Counted from the first letter of the stretch, positions 46,275 through 56,200 are shown. The stretch: 64,000 nt of DNA from Chitinophaga sancti (GCF_034424315.1 NZ_CP139972.1:1674001-1738000); one strand, 5' to 3'. Program-made: numbers and translations. Notes: generated by a model not told the origin, from the letters alone.

Positions 46275-48923
46275 ATGAATAGTATAAGGCATATAAAAAA
46301 AATTTTCCCTGCAGCATTTATGATGTTTTCCTTATGCTATTCCCTGTTGGCTAAGGGCAAAAATGGACCGGACAAAGAAGAACCTCCAGCTTATGAAACA
46401 TCAATATTTCTTGTGGTGCAGGGCATAGGGGGTACTGAAATACCTGCGCTGGTAAATGGCGATACAGCCTATCTTTCAGTCTCGGACCTTTTTGATTTTC
46501 TGAAGATAAAAAACACCCTATCTCCTTCCGGCGATTCTCTCACTGGCTTTTTTATACAGGAGAAAGATACCTACCTGATAGACAGGGCAAAACGCCAGAT
46601 ACATTACCGTGACCAGGTATTCCCTTTACGTAAGGATGTTTTGCTGCGTTCAGGTACAACCCTTTACATGAGACTTGACTATTTCAGCAAAGTATTCGGG
46701 CTTACCTCCAAATTTACCTTCCGTAATTTATCTGTTCGTATGACTACCAAGGCCGAGCTTCCTGCGATAAGAGAGCTCCGTTTACAGTTGATGCGACAGA
46801 ATCTAAGTAACCTGAGAGGTGAGACCAAAGCAGATACTTTCATTGGGCCCAGCAATTCCCTCTTCCGTTTGGGTATGATGGACTGGTCAGTAATAGCTAA
46901 TCAGCGCACACCCGGCGCCACCAGTACCTGGGTAAACCTTGGATTCGGCGGTACGATTGCCGGCGGCGATGCTATGGTATCGCTCAATTATAATAATTTT
47001 GCACAGCAGATGACCGAAGATATAAAAGGGGAAAAGGAGATCAGACCATTTGACCAGCGCCAACAGTACTACCGTTGGCGGCATGTAAACAACGATCAGC
47101 CTCTTCTCCGGCAAGTGATCGCAGGTAAGATCTTTACCGGATCTGTCTCTTCAATTTTCGCCCCTGTTGTAGGTGTACAACTCACCAACACTCCTTCCAC
47201 GTACCGGCGTTCTTTCGGATCCTATACCATCAGCAATACGACTGAGCCAGGATGGACAGTAGAACTATATGTAAACGATGCTCTTATAGACTATACAATT
47301 GCGGATGCTTCAGGCTTTTATACCTTCCAGGTTCCGCTTGTATATGGAAGTTCTCAGGTACGTCTGCGTTTTTATGGTCCCTGGGGTGAAGAACGGATTC
47401 TTGAAGAAAGCATCAGTATACCATTTAATTTTCTTCCAAAGAAAGAGTTTGAATACACTTCCAGTTCAGGTTTTGTTGAAGATAGCCTGCATAGCTTCTT
47501 TTCACGTACACATGCTTTTTATGGCCTGACCAGGCATATAACAATCGGTTCGGGTGTGGAGTACCTATCATCGTTGCCTGCAAACAAAAGCATGCCTTTT
47601 GCGACAGCATCCATCCGGATGACCAGTAATCTTTTGTTCAGCGGAGAATACACACACAATGTGAGAACCCGTGGTATGATAAGTTATCGGACTCCATCCA
47701 ACTTTCAGCTGGATGCGCAATATACAAGGTATAAAAAAGGTCAGAAAGCCATTATTTACAATTTCCGTGAAGAGCGAAAAGTGATGATTTCAAAACCTGT
47801 TTTAGCCAGGCGCTTTTCAATGTTTACACGGTTCACATTTAATCAGCTTATTTCACCGGGAGCTAACTATACAACCACGGAACTGCTGCTTTCCGGATCG
47901 ATCCGCAGGGTAGGCACAAGCTTTACTACCTATGCAGTTTTTGCAGGACAGGATAAACCTTTTATTTACAGTGACCTGGGTGTAAAATTCCGTGTACCAG
48001 GACAGGTAATGGTCATGCCCGAAGTACAATATGCCTATACTACAAGTAAGTTGTTGTCCGCACGCTGCGAAGTGGGGAAATACGTATGGCGAAATGGATA
48101 CCTGAATATTTTGTACGAGAAAAACTTCAGGAGCCAGATCAATAATTTTCAGATTGGTTTCCGCTACGATTTTTCATTTGGTAACATTGGTCTTTCGGCC
48201 ACCAGGGGAAATAATATGACCACCTTGGTTGAATCGGCCAGAGGTAGCGTCATCTATGACACGCAATCCGGATATGCGGCCATGTCTAACCGCAGTATGA
48301 TAGGCACCGGTGGTTTAGAGATACGAGCGTTCCTTGATGTAAACGGGAATGGGCGACACGATAAAACCGAACCCTGCGTTCAGGGATTGCGTGTATCTGT
48401 AAATGGAGGACGTATCATACAACATATGAATGATACAAGTATTGGAATTACAGATATGGAAGCATATTCACGACAGCGTATAGACCTTAGCCGAAGCAGT
48501 TTTGAAAATATATCCTGGCGGATAAGCAAACCTATTATCAGTGTTTTTATTGAACCTAACCAAATAAAGCTCGTTGAAATACCTGTTATAGTCGTAGGTG
48601 AAGCTTCCGGCCATGTGCTGCTGAAAAATGATGGCGAACCCGAAGGCCTGGGTCGTATCAAGGTGAATTTTTACCGGGCAGATGAGAGTCTTGTAGCCAC
48701 AACAATGACAGAAACCGATGGTTTCTTCAGCTATATAGGGCTAGCGCCAGGAACTTATACCGTCAGGATAGATCCTGGTCAATTAAGGACGCTGGGAGTA
48801 GAATCAACGCCCAGGGCTTTAACCATAACCATTCGCGTGAGCAATGATGGTGAGGTGGTTGAAAATCTGAAATTTATCCTGGAAAAAGTGGGAGATTCTG
48901 CCAGTTATTTCAATAAGAAATAG
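46275..48923 (+). CDS. usher-like outer-membrane protein
   Basis: 882 residues with a Sec signal (MMFSLCYSLLAKG). The N-terminal region contains paired LxVSDLFDFL and RLDYFSKVFG motifs, like the N-terminal domain of pilus ushers or secretin partners. The middle has an usher-type plug pattern: YRRSFGSYTISNTTEPGW with VELYVNDALIDY and FQVPLVYGSSQVRLRFYGP. This is surrounded by many alternating strands ending in aromatic residues, as in a beta-barrel. The end has an SdrB-like module (GGLEIRAFLDVNGNGRHD) and a carboxypeptidase-regulatory-like Ig domain (GFFSYIGLAPGTYTVRIDPG). Usher function is inferred from these patterns and from the chaperone and DUF4402 genes in the same operon. Confidence 0.7.
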   Translation: MNSIRHIKKIFPAAFMMFSLCYSLLAKGKNGPDKEEPPAYETSIFLVVQGIGGTEIPALVNGDTAYLSVSDLFDFLKIKNTLSPSGDSLTGFFIQEKDTYLIDRAKRQIHYRDQVFPLRKDVLLRSGTTLYMRLDYFSKVFGLTSKFTFRNLSVRMTTKAELPAIRELRLQLMRQNLSNLRGETKADTFIGPSNSLFRLGMMDWSVIANQRTPGATSTWVNLGFGGTIAGGDAMVSLNYNNFAQQMTEDIKGEKEIRPFDQRQQYYRWRHVNNDQPLLRQVIAGKIFTGSVSSIFAPVVGVQLTNTPSTYRRSFGSYTISNTTEPGWTVELYVNDALIDYTIADASGFYTFQVPLVYGSSQVRLRFYGPWGEERILEESISIPFNFLPKKEFEYTSSSGFVEDSLHSFFSRTHAFYGLTRHITIGSGVEYLSSLPANKSMPFATASIRMTSNLLFSGEYTHNVRTRGMISYRTPSNFQLDAQYTRYKKGQKAIIYNFREERKVMISKPVLARRFSMFTRFTFNQLISPGANYTTTELLLSGSIRRVGTSFTTYAVFAGQDKPFIYSDLGVKFRVPGQVMVMPEVQYAYTTSKLLSARCEVGKYVWRNGYLNILYEKNFRSQINNFQIGFRYDFSFGNIGLSATRGNNMTTLVESARGSVIYDTQSGYAAMSNRSMIGTGGLEIRAFLDVNGNGRHDKTEPCVQGLRVSVNGGRIIQHMNDTSIGITDMEAYSRQRIDLSRSSFENISWRISKPIISVFIEPNQIKLVEIPVIVVGEASGHVLLKNDGEPEGLGRIKVNFYRADESLVATTMTETDGFFSYIGLAPGTYTVRIDPGQLRTLGVESTPRALTITIRVSNDGEVVENLKFILEKVGDSASYFNKK

Positions 48924-49306
48924 AGGAAAAATTACATTGAGAATTAATGCAAATGAACACTCTCATTAGCGTTTTAATGATAAACTATAATGAATCTACC
49001 CAGAGCGGACTATGCCCGTTATGGAATTGATGAGTAAATCTCAGGTAATGAATTTCTGCTCCTCTTCATAAGACGTTGTATATTGAGGTGGCCAGTTCAT
49101 ACTTTCTCTTCAAATGACTTTGATTCAGAAGAACCTCTCTTCTTCATCCTTAGCAAACCGGGCTGCACATTCCTTGCGTACATATTAAAATACAATACGG
49201 CATTTGTTACAACCGTAAAGGTAAAGCAAAACTACAGCGATCAATTTGTTATCTTATTTAATGCCTGACATTTACCTTGCCAGGCATTAAATACCAAACT
49301 GGCAGA
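48924..49306. other. intergenic stretch with a short gene relic and hairpins
   Basis: No gene is supported. It holds a 54-bp relic of the deacetylase gene (49048-49101) and two hairpins: 49260-49288 (11-bp arms with one mismatch) and 49299-49324 (perfect 11-bp arms, overlapping the stop codon of the next gene). These lie between convergent genes and may terminate both. Confidence 0.5.
49048..49101 (-). pseudogene. 54-bp relic of the deacetylase gene
   Basis: About 48 of 54 positions match 33951-34004 inside the intact deacetylase gene, by eye, in the same orientation. The source region encodes the segment around NWSTQYTMSYEDEKKFI. Similarity drops sharply on both sides. The fragment is not translatable as part of any gene here. 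Confidence 0.75.
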
Positions 49307-50962
49307 TCATTTCTGATCTGCCAGCATCAATACTATTTCCTGATCCTGTGGTTTAATACGATACAAACTGCCGTTAGTACTTTTCTCCATCCTACCCCTT
49401 GTTGCTACTAACCTGTATGTATGTCCTTCAAATTCATACAACGCGCTGTTATCCGCAATTTCCCTGAACGCTGTTTTTGCACCCTCTGCTACATAAAGGT
49501 CCAGGAACCAATCGTCCGCCGGATGCTTTTTACCTGTGATAGTCATTGAATTTTCATTCATTACAATCTCGAAAGAACCCTTACCCACCGGCCAGGATGC
49601 ACGGGCTGCAGTGTTGCTTATATTTGTAAAGACCGGATCGCCTCCGTGAACAGGAACTTCCCGCTCACCTTCCTTCCTCATTAAACGAAACCCTTCCGGC
49701 ACCCCTCGTTTACCCCATTGGAACCCATCTACCAGGGGAAGTGTGTAAAAGAAACTCTGATTAATAGTCGTTACATCATTCAGGTATTTATCAGGTACCG
49801 TTTCGTTGAACAAGTGGATATCGGTGATGCGCAACTCCCCGTTTTTCCAAAGCAGGTTAAGCCTGTAAAACCGGCTGTTGTACCAGACTGTTTTCATATC
49901 ACTGTTGCCCAGGTCCTTACTTACTGTAAAGGTCGTAGCCGGAGTAACTTTGTAGTTCTTTTTAAACCATTCGCCAGACTTTGCCATGGTCTCCACGCGA
50001 ACCTTACCCTCTTTCCGCAAACGGGCAATAATTGGCAGCTGCAATTCCAGGCCTTTTTTCATGGCTTCCCAGGTGAATGAATTTTCCTGACCAGCCTGCG
50101 TATAATTATAGCCCAGCGAAGGGTCATTAGCAAAAGCCTGGAAAAACCAGTTGACCCACTGTTCATTTCCCCCTGCATGAGTATAGACAGGTTCCAGAGT
50201 GGTCACGGTACTACCATCGGCATACTGCCTGATAGGATCACTGCCCAGCATTCTGAACACAGGCACAGGCAGCTGTTTTTCTGCATGTTGTGCAGGCATA
50301 TACGCATTTAATCGGCTGGGGTAATATGCCTGGTTCCAATAGCCTCCCCATAAAGTAAAGCCGTCTGTACCAACCTGGTCTTTGCAGTTTGCCGATGCGA
50401 CGATCTTATATTTATCGTACATGTAATTCAGTGAGTGGGCATCGATTACCCAGGAAGCGATGGATTTTGGATAATATCCAAATATCTGCTTAAAGTCCGC
50501 AAAATAAACGTCAATGATCTTCTCTCGTTCAGCAGGTGTATAGCCCACAGAAAAACCAACGTCTGAGTGCCAGTCCCAGGCATATTTGCCCCGCCATTTG
50601 ATACCCGCTTTTTCTATCAGCGCCTGTGGCAGTTCCCACCAACCTCCTATTTCAAATTCATTCTTTGGCAGGGTCTTTAATAAATCCTGGTATCGCTTAT
50701 CGATCAGCGCATCGTATTGCAATAAAAAAGTTCCGCCCAGGTGATATTGTTTCATCAGCTTTACCTGGTTGACAACAGTTTGATACAGTACATCTTTAGT
50801 GACATTAGCATCCCGGGGTTCGATGTCCCGGATGAAATTAACGATATTGACGATTCTAGGCTCCGCGGCTGGCTTTGTTTTACTTTGCCGGGCATATACG
50901 CTGTAATCTGCGTGGATGCAAAAAACAGCCAGCAAAAGGATAAATTTGATTTTATGGATCAT
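49307..50962 (-). CDS. secreted protein with NodB/glycosidase-like domain
   Basis: The preferred start at 50962 (MIHKIKFILLLAVFCIH) gives a Sec signal; an upstream in-frame start would add 17 polar residues before it. Residues about 40-300 show a (beta/alpha) pattern with IVNIVNFIRDIEPRD, GGTFLLQYDALIDKRYQDLL, EIGGWWELPQALIEK and WDWHSDVGFSVGYTP, which resembles polysaccharide-deacetylase or GH57-like folds acting on sugars. A helical segment and a C-terminal beta domain follow. I cannot assign catalytic residues. It is probably periplasmic or surface-located. It stands alone, downstream of an acyltransferase gene on the same strand. Confidence 0.65.
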   Translation of the reverse strand: MIHKIKFILLLAVFCIHADYSVYARQSKTKPAAEPRIVNIVNFIRDIEPRDANVTKDVLYQTVVNQVKLMKQYHLGGTFLLQYDALIDKRYQDLLKTLPKNEFEIGGWWELPQALIEKAGIKWRGKYAWDWHSDVGFSVGYTPAEREKIIDVYFADFKQIFGYYPKSIASWVIDAHSLNYMYDKYKIVASANCKDQVGTDGFTLWGGYWNQAYYPSRLNAYMPAQHAEKQLPVPVFRMLGSDPIRQYADGSTVTTLEPVYTHAGGNEQWVNWFFQAFANDPSLGYNYTQAGQENSFTWEAMKKGLELQLPIIARLRKEGKVRVETMAKSGEWFKKNYKVTPATTFTVSKDLGNSDMKTVWYNSRFYRLNLLWKNGELRITDIHLFNETVPDKYLNDVTTINQSFFYTLPLVDGFQWGKRGVPEGFRLMRKEGEREVPVHGGDPVFTNISNTAARASWPVGKGSFEIVMNENSMTITGKKHPADDWFLDLYVAEGAKTAFREIADNSALYEFEGHTYRLVATRGRMEKSTNGSLYRIKPQDQEIVLMLADQK

Positions 50963-51078
50963 AACGTGGTTTGTATATCGCAAATTTAAGGAGAATTGCG
51001 CATCCTTGACCACTCCATTCCCATTTATTGATTAAGGCTGGTGCCGGTCTTCGTCTGCCCTTCGTCCATCAAACCACC

Positions 51079-52194
51079 TCATTCAAATTTCTTCAACCAC
51101 TTCCGTACCGGCTCATCGTAAAATTTCAATGTAACAAAGCCTACTACAATCGCTATTAAAAAAGTCAAAACACCATATAAAACATTTACTTCTAATGCTA
51201 CACCAGGGTTCCTGCTTACCCAGCCACTATATACGTAGATAAAAGGGAAATGTGTTATGTAAACCGGGTAAGAAATGTCTCCCAAAAACTTACACACCTT
51301 AGATCCAGGCACTCCCTCCATATTTCCACTTGCCCCGATAAAGACGATCAACGGGAACATTATGATAATGCTCAGGGATTCATACAACCCATTTTTCCAT
51401 ACATCTTCATTTCCACCTATTCTTGGCATACAAAGCAAAAAAGCCAATAGTAAACTACTCAACAGGAATGCATGTTTGATCTTACCAGGCCTGATAATTC
51501 TTGACAATAACAAGCCGGCAAAGAATGGGTAGAATAAACGAATAAACCCAATGGTGAGTTGTTCTTTATTTAATGACCATCCCCCTATCACATCTCCACT
51601 TCTACAAGTCAGCGTATAATATACCAATCCCACTCCGGATATCGCTACCAGTACCGATAAAGCGGACCTGGATAATTTACGCAGCCCCAATCCATAAAGA
51701 ATATTAGCCACATACTCATAAAACAATGACCATCCCGGACCATTTAACGGATGCATTTCCTGCCATCCGCGTATATCCATAGAAACAGGCATGGGAAGCA
51801 ATGTAAAACCCAGCAACATAGTTAATAATACATTCCAGGCAGGAACGGTATGAATAAGTGGCCAGGTGGGAGAATCAGAGAAATAAAACAGTGCCGCACC
51901 AATCAACATACCCATGATTACCATGGGCTGAAGCCGCTCTAAACGCCGTCTGAAAAATGTGCCAATCGTCATCTTCGGCCAACGGTCATCATAGGCATAT
52001 CCAATTACAAAACCAGATAATGCGAAGAAGAAATCAACTGCCAGATATCCATGATTGATTATCATCTCGTGGGAATTTGCTGCATTAGGCTCAAAAATAT
52101 GCATCGCCACTACAATCAGCGCGGCCACACCCCGTAATCCGTCTAATATGGGATAATGAGCTTTTGTTTTAAGAAAATTAAGACCTGTATTCAT
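51079..52194 (-). CDS. membrane acyltransferase (acyltransferase 3 family)
   Basis: A polytopic membrane enzyme of the acyltransferase-3 / OatA-like family, which transfers acyl groups to sugars or lipids at the cell surface. The family opening YPILDGLRGVAALIVVAMH is present, then YLAVDFFFALSGFVIGYAYD and the FFRRRLERLQP motif. About ten hydrophobic segments are visible. The ATG at 52194 is used; an upstream TTG is possible. A TACTTTTG promoter element lies just upstream. The divergent neighbour is an AraC-type regulator, a likely controller. Confidence 0.9.
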   Translation of the reverse strand: MNTGLNFLKTKAHYPILDGLRGVAALIVVAMHIFEPNAANSHEMIINHGYLAVDFFFALSGFVIGYAYDDRWPKMTIGTFFRRRLERLQPMVIMGMLIGAALFYFSDSPTWPLIHTVPAWNVLLTMLLGFTLLPMPVSMDIRGWQEMHPLNGPGWSLFYEYVANILYGLGLRKLSRSALSVLVAISGVGLVYYTLTCRSGDVIGGWSLNKEQLTIGFIRLFYPFFAGLLLSRIIRPGKIKHAFLLSSLLLAFLLCMPRIGGNEDVWKNGLYESLSIIIMFPLIVFIGASGNMEGVPGSKVCKFLGDISYPVYITHFPFIYVYSGWVSRNPGVALEVNVLYGVLTFLIAIVVGFVTLKFYDEPVRKWLKKFE

Positions 52195-52216
52195 AATATT
52201 TTGCAAGTATTGGTCG

Positions 52217-52224
52217 CAAAAGTA
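52217..52224 (-). promoter_or_regulatory. candidate Bacteroidota -7 element (TACTTTTG)
   Basis: TACTTTTG on the minus strand lies 22 bp before the acyltransferase ATG. It matches the TAnnTTTG consensus exactly and is identical to the element before the KAS III-like gene. No -33 element is clear. Confidence 0.35.
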
Positions 52225-52294
52225 ACCATGCGATTATTATACTTGTTGTCGGATTATACATTTTACTTGTTGAATATTTGTATTTTTGGCCATT

Positions 52295-53173
52295 ATGAGG
52301 GGGAAAATTACCAATAATGTAAAATATTGTCATGTAAACATTGATCCGGATAGATCTTTTTACTTCGATCATGTTCATATCATCTGGAACCAACAAATCA
52401 CTTTGCATCAACATGATGAACTTGAAATATCCTATATTATTACCGGTAGCGGCACAAGAGTGATCGGAGATTCCGTAGATATTTTTTCAAAAGGAGAAGT
52501 TATTTTCTTACCTCCAAACATGCCGCATGGCTGGTATTTCAGTGAAAATGATCATGACGAAAAAGGTAAAATCGAGAATATTACAATCATTTTCCGTGAA
52601 TCACTATTAAATGGCTTAGCACAGGTATTTCCTGAATTACAAGAGAAAGTAGCTGCTGTAAAAAGAAACAAACAAAGCCTTAGCTTCAGTGGAGAGACCC
52701 TAATGGCTGTTCAAAAATGTATGGTAACAATGGTGTCTCAAAATAGTATTGACCGCTTGTCGTCTTTTTTAAAGCTTATATCCATCATTGGCGATACACC
52801 CGAAACATATGTTGTAGGAACCCGGTACCAAAAGGACAGCGTTGCAACAAAAATGCAGGAGATCAATAGATACATGGTCAATAATTATCAACGGGACATC
52901 TCCCTGGACGAAATAGCTAAACATGTTGCCATGAATCGTTCCTCTTTCTGTACCTTTTTTAAAAAGGAACATGGCAGGTCGTTTTTTACAGCCCTAACAG
53001 AATTTAGGATCAATTGCTCCTGCCTGATGCTGCGCCAAACGCCAATGGCGGTTGCCGATATTGCAATGGCGGCAGGCTTTAATGACGTACCTCATTATAA
53101 CAGAACTTTCAAAAAGATAAAGGGCATAAGCCCTAAAGGCTATAGGCTACAATGCCAGGATCACCTTATCTGA
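52295..53173 (+). CDS. AraC-family transcriptional regulator
   Basis: About 292 residues from the ATG at 52295; an earlier TTG is possible. The N-terminal cupin part contains LHQHDELEISYIITGSGTRV and the metal-site-like FLPPNMPHGWYF. The C-terminal double helix-turn-helix is clear (ISLDEIAKHVAMNRSSFCTF and VADIAMAAGFNDVPHYNRTF). It is divergent from the acyltransferase gene across a 100-bp gap and probably regulates it or the membrane protein that follows. Confidence 0.9.
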   Translation: MRGKITNNVKYCHVNIDPDRSFYFDHVHIIWNQQITLHQHDELEISYIITGSGTRVIGDSVDIFSKGEVIFLPPNMPHGWYFSENDHDEKGKIENITIIFRESLLNGLAQVFPELQEKVAAVKRNKQSLSFSGETLMAVQKCMVTMVSQNSIDRLSSFLKLISIIGDTPETYVVGTRYQKDSVATKMQEINRYMVNNYQRDISLDEIAKHVAMNRSSFCTFFKKEHGRSFFTALTEFRINCSCLMLRQTPMAVADIAMAAGFNDVPHYNRTFKKIKGISPKGYRLQCQDHLI

Positions 53174-53242
53174 AATCTATTTTTTAAACACCGCAATTAA
53201 TTATCTTTATTACTCATCACCTGTACCTAATACCGAAGAACT

Positions 53243-53719
53243 TTGAACACTATTAAAAAAGAAAACCCCATTATCTGGGTTAAATTTCTCCTGATTCTCC
53301 TTGTCATTTTTTACGCATGGAACCTCGCCAACACACTTCATATCGTAGTCGATTATGTTCAATGCAAGAATTGCCATTTCAGCCTCTACCTATTCCTGAA
53401 ATTCTTTTCATTGTACTACATTCCCCTTGCGTTCTATAAACTATCAAAACCAAAGAAACTCTGGGGCTGGATCTACATTTATGCTGAACAACTCTTCTCC
53501 TTGCTCATTCATGCAGGAATGGCCTATACTTATTTTGCCGGACATGGCAGCATCAGTGGTTTCCTGCTCCCCTTAATGATAAGGGGATTCTTTGTATGCT
53601 GCTTATGCATAAACCCGATGGCGGAATATTTTGGTGCCTATGTCGGGTACCGGCAAATAGCCAGAACCGTTATAGTACCTCTTGCAGTGATCTATATTTT
53701 AATAATGTACCTGTTTTGA
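53243..53719 (+). CDS. small four-helix membrane protein, unknown function
   Basis: A 158-residue membrane protein with four hydrophobic segments (VKFLLILLVIFYAWNLA, FFSLYYIPLAFYKL, LFSLLIHAGMAYTYFAG, TVIVPLAVIYILIMYLF). The best start is a TTG at 53243 giving MNTIKKENP. CKNCHFS near residue 40 is a Cys pair but not in a recognised site. It lies 70 bp after the AraC-type gene. No family recognised. Confidence 0.6.
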   Translation: MNTIKKENPIIWVKFLLILLVIFYAWNLANTLHIVVDYVQCKNCHFSLYLFLKFFSLYYIPLAFYKLSKPKKLWGWIYIYAEQLFSLLIHAGMAYTYFAGHGSISGFLLPLMIRGFFVCCLCINPMAEYFGAYVGYRQIARTVIVPLAVIYILIMYLF

Positions 53720-53818
53720 CCAGCTAAAAATTTCGAAAACCTGTAACAAGTGCCGGTTCAGGTTAATTTTGAGGAGCTTTCGAATCAGCACTTAGTCGCA
53801 TTAAATTATGATGTAAGG

Positions 53819-53914
53819 TTGTATCAAAGTAACCGGATGAAGAGAATTTCATCAGCAAAAATTCTCTCCATCCGGTACCCGAATTAAATCCGGGTCATGT
53901 TACTTTTGATACAA
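53819..53914. terminator. three-way stem structure between convergent genes
   Basis: An outer stem pairs 53819-53833 with 53899-53914 with one bulged base. Inside it are two further hairpins: 53832-53849 with 53859-53876 (18-bp arms, one mismatch) and 53877-53881 with 53891-53895. Together they could fold as a three-way junction. It lies between genes ending at 53719 and 53927 and probably ends both transcripts. Confidence 0.6.
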
Positions 53915-53926
53915 GCTCTTTATTTG

Positions 53927-56200
53927 TTACCTGAAAAAATAACTCACATGCGCAAGAGCCGCAAACTTAGTACCAGGCGTAAATGCAACGCCATTAAGCG
54001 GCTGCTCTCCTCTTAAACGCGTCACCGTTTCAAACTGCGTTTCCTTCCATCTTACATTAAACACGTTATTAATTGTCAGCCCTACTTCAAATTTTGCCTT
54101 CGTATAATTTAATACCAGGTCATTTACAAAATACCCTTTTGCTGTCAGGCTATAATCCTCATTAGCCGGCCTGTCTCCCAGGTAACGATACCGAAAACTA
54201 CCATTGATCCCGTTCTTTAACTGCCAGGTAATTCCTCCTGTACTGCTCCACACCGGCGCCAGCGGAATATAGTTCCCTCCCTTCGGATCATCAATTGAAC
54301 GCCCATGTGCATAGTTTACATCCGCATCTACATACAAGGCAGCAAGTGGCTGAAACCGCCCTGAAAAATCAAATCCTACACGACGTGTACGGCCACTGAA
54401 TTCAACCGTTCCCCCATCTCCCGCATACACAAATTCCTTTTGCAGGTAACTATACCACAATGCCGCATTCAATAACAGCGTCCTTGACAATTTAAGCACC
54501 GTTCCCAGATCCGCTCCATATGCAGCAGGCAGGGTCTTCCCTCCTTTTTCCACCACCACTACACGGGCATCGTTGGAATGAAAGCCCTTACCCAAAAGCA
54601 GGTAGAGCTGTGCCTTCTCGGTTGCCTGGTAATAAAAATTCAGCTTCGGACTAAACACATTATTGTTCGCCTTATATACACCCGCGCCCTTTAGCGTCGA
54701 ATCTTCCTCCAGTTTATTATTGTATTTATAATAGAACTGATCGAATCGTAAGCCGGCATTCAGTGAAAAGCGATCATTCAACTGTAAAGTTTCATTTACA
54801 TATCCACCTGCACTAAATTCAGTAATATCCCCCAGTTTAAATGGGGCTACTATCGTATATCTATTGATCGTATGAGATAATGAGGAATTTTCCGTCGCAT
54901 CAAAACGTGCATTGATACCAGCTTCGCTGATCAGTTTAGCATTCCCTACATAGCTTTCGTGCAAATAGCTGCCATTATATCCAAATAAATTGCGGGCCTC
55001 TTTCTGCCTGATCTCATCGCCATTTACAGTATCTTCCAGGAAGAAAGTGAAATTAGTGAACAGATCAAATTTATACCTTGAATAATAAACCTGGTTCTTG
55101 ATGATGTCATGATTAGGCAGGGTGGTACGTAACTGTATATTCACATTTGTCCGGGCAGTAACTCCACCTTCATTGGGATCCAGCTGTCCGAAAAAACCAA
55201 CCTTTCCCTCCTCCACAGCACCTTCCGGTATCTGACCAGAAGCATCCCACTTACTGTAAAGCGAAGAAGCGGTCAGGGTCAGCCAGTTATGCTCATTAAG
55301 CTGGTCATGGTATTTGGTAAAAAAATTGAAGCGCTTAAAATGCTGTGCATGATCAAAGTAGCTATCGCTGTAACGATACTCTGAAGCTGCATACCAGGAT
55401 CGATTATGAGCACCCGCCTTCTTTTCCAGAAGGTTGATCATTGCCAGGGCACGGTAAGTATTATACTGGCCACCTTCCAGTTTCACCATATTGGAACTGA
55501 TTGCATCCACCGTATTGAAATTTACAAACCCCGTTACGGCAAGGTCACCTTTCTCCGCATTATACATTCCCTTTTGGTAAGTAGTGCTTTCAATCGTTTC
55601 AGGTATAATGAAATGACTGTCAGCATAGCCCTGCCCATGCGCATGTGAAACCATATTGATAGGTAGTCCGTCTACACTCATATTAATATCAGTACCATGG
55701 TCATTATCAAATCCACGCAGAAATATCTGTTCTGCTTTTCCACCACCCTGGTGCTGGCCAATAAACAATCCCGGAACAATACGCAATACTTCCTGGGAAT
55801 TAGACACTCCTCTCATCCGTATATCCATTTCACTGAGTGCCTTGTATGGGTTCCCGGTATTCGCAGTAATGACCACATCTGTCAGCTGCGTTTGCCGGCT
55901 GGCCATATTAATCACCTGTCCATGCTTAAACTCACTTAAGGGAAAAGATTGTTGCTGATATCCTACTGCTGATATGGTAATAAACTTTGCTTCAGCCGGT
56001 ATTTTTTTAAAAGAAAAACGTCCGTTTTCATCAGTGATGTCTGTCAGGTTGCCAGGAGTCAGGCGTACCGTTACCCCGCCTGAGGGAATATGTGTTGTAC
56101 TGTCAATGACCTTCCCGGAAAGAATTTGTTGTTGTGCAAAAATGGATTTAGTAACCACGATGCTCATCGTGATAACAAGTAATAGCTTGAAGAAATTCAT
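53927..56200 (-). CDS. TonB-dependent outer-membrane receptor
   Basis: 757 residues. A Sec signal ends near SIFAQQ, followed by a carboxypeptidase-regulatory-like domain (LSGKVIDSTTHIPSGGVTV, residues about 25-105) and a plug domain with VVITANTG, LRIVPGLFIGQHQGGG and FLRGFDNDHGTDINMSVDG. The remaining 500 residues form a 22-strand-type barrel ending ALAHVSYFFR with a terminal aromatic-basic pair. The plug segment NMVSHAHGQGYADSHF is rich in His, as in receptors linked to metal uptake. A small exported protein and a HupE/UreJ gene lie upstream, supporting a metal role. The substrate is not identified. Confidence 0.93.
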   Translation of the reverse strand: MNFFKLLLVITMSIVVTKSIFAQQQILSGKVIDSTTHIPSGGVTVRLTPGNLTDITDENGRFSFKKIPAEAKFITISAVGYQQQSFPLSEFKHGQVINMASRQTQLTDVVITANTGNPYKALSEMDIRMRGVSNSQEVLRIVPGLFIGQHQGGGKAEQIFLRGFDNDHGTDINMSVDGLPINMVSHAHGQGYADSHFIIPETIESTTYQKGMYNAEKGDLAVTGFVNFNTVDAISSNMVKLEGGQYNTYRALAMINLLEKKAGAHNRSWYAASEYRYSDSYFDHAQHFKRFNFFTKYHDQLNEHNWLTLTASSLYSKWDASGQIPEGAVEEGKVGFFGQLDPNEGGVTARTNVNIQLRTTLPNHDIIKNQVYYSRYKFDLFTNFTFFLEDTVNGDEIRQKEARNLFGYNGSYLHESYVGNAKLISEAGINARFDATENSSLSHTINRYTIVAPFKLGDITEFSAGGYVNETLQLNDRFSLNAGLRFDQFYYKYNNKLEEDSTLKGAGVYKANNNVFSPKLNFYYQATEKAQLYLLLGKGFHSNDARVVVVEKGGKTLPAAYGADLGTVLKLSRTLLLNAALWYSYLQKEFVYAGDGGTVEFSGRTRRVGFDFSGRFQPLAALYVDADVNYAHGRSIDDPKGGNYIPLAPVWSSTGGITWQLKNGINGSFRYRYLGDRPANEDYSLTAKGYFVNDLVLNYTKAKFEVGLTINNVFNVRWKETQFETVTRLRGEQPLNGVAFTPGTKFAALAHVSYFFR

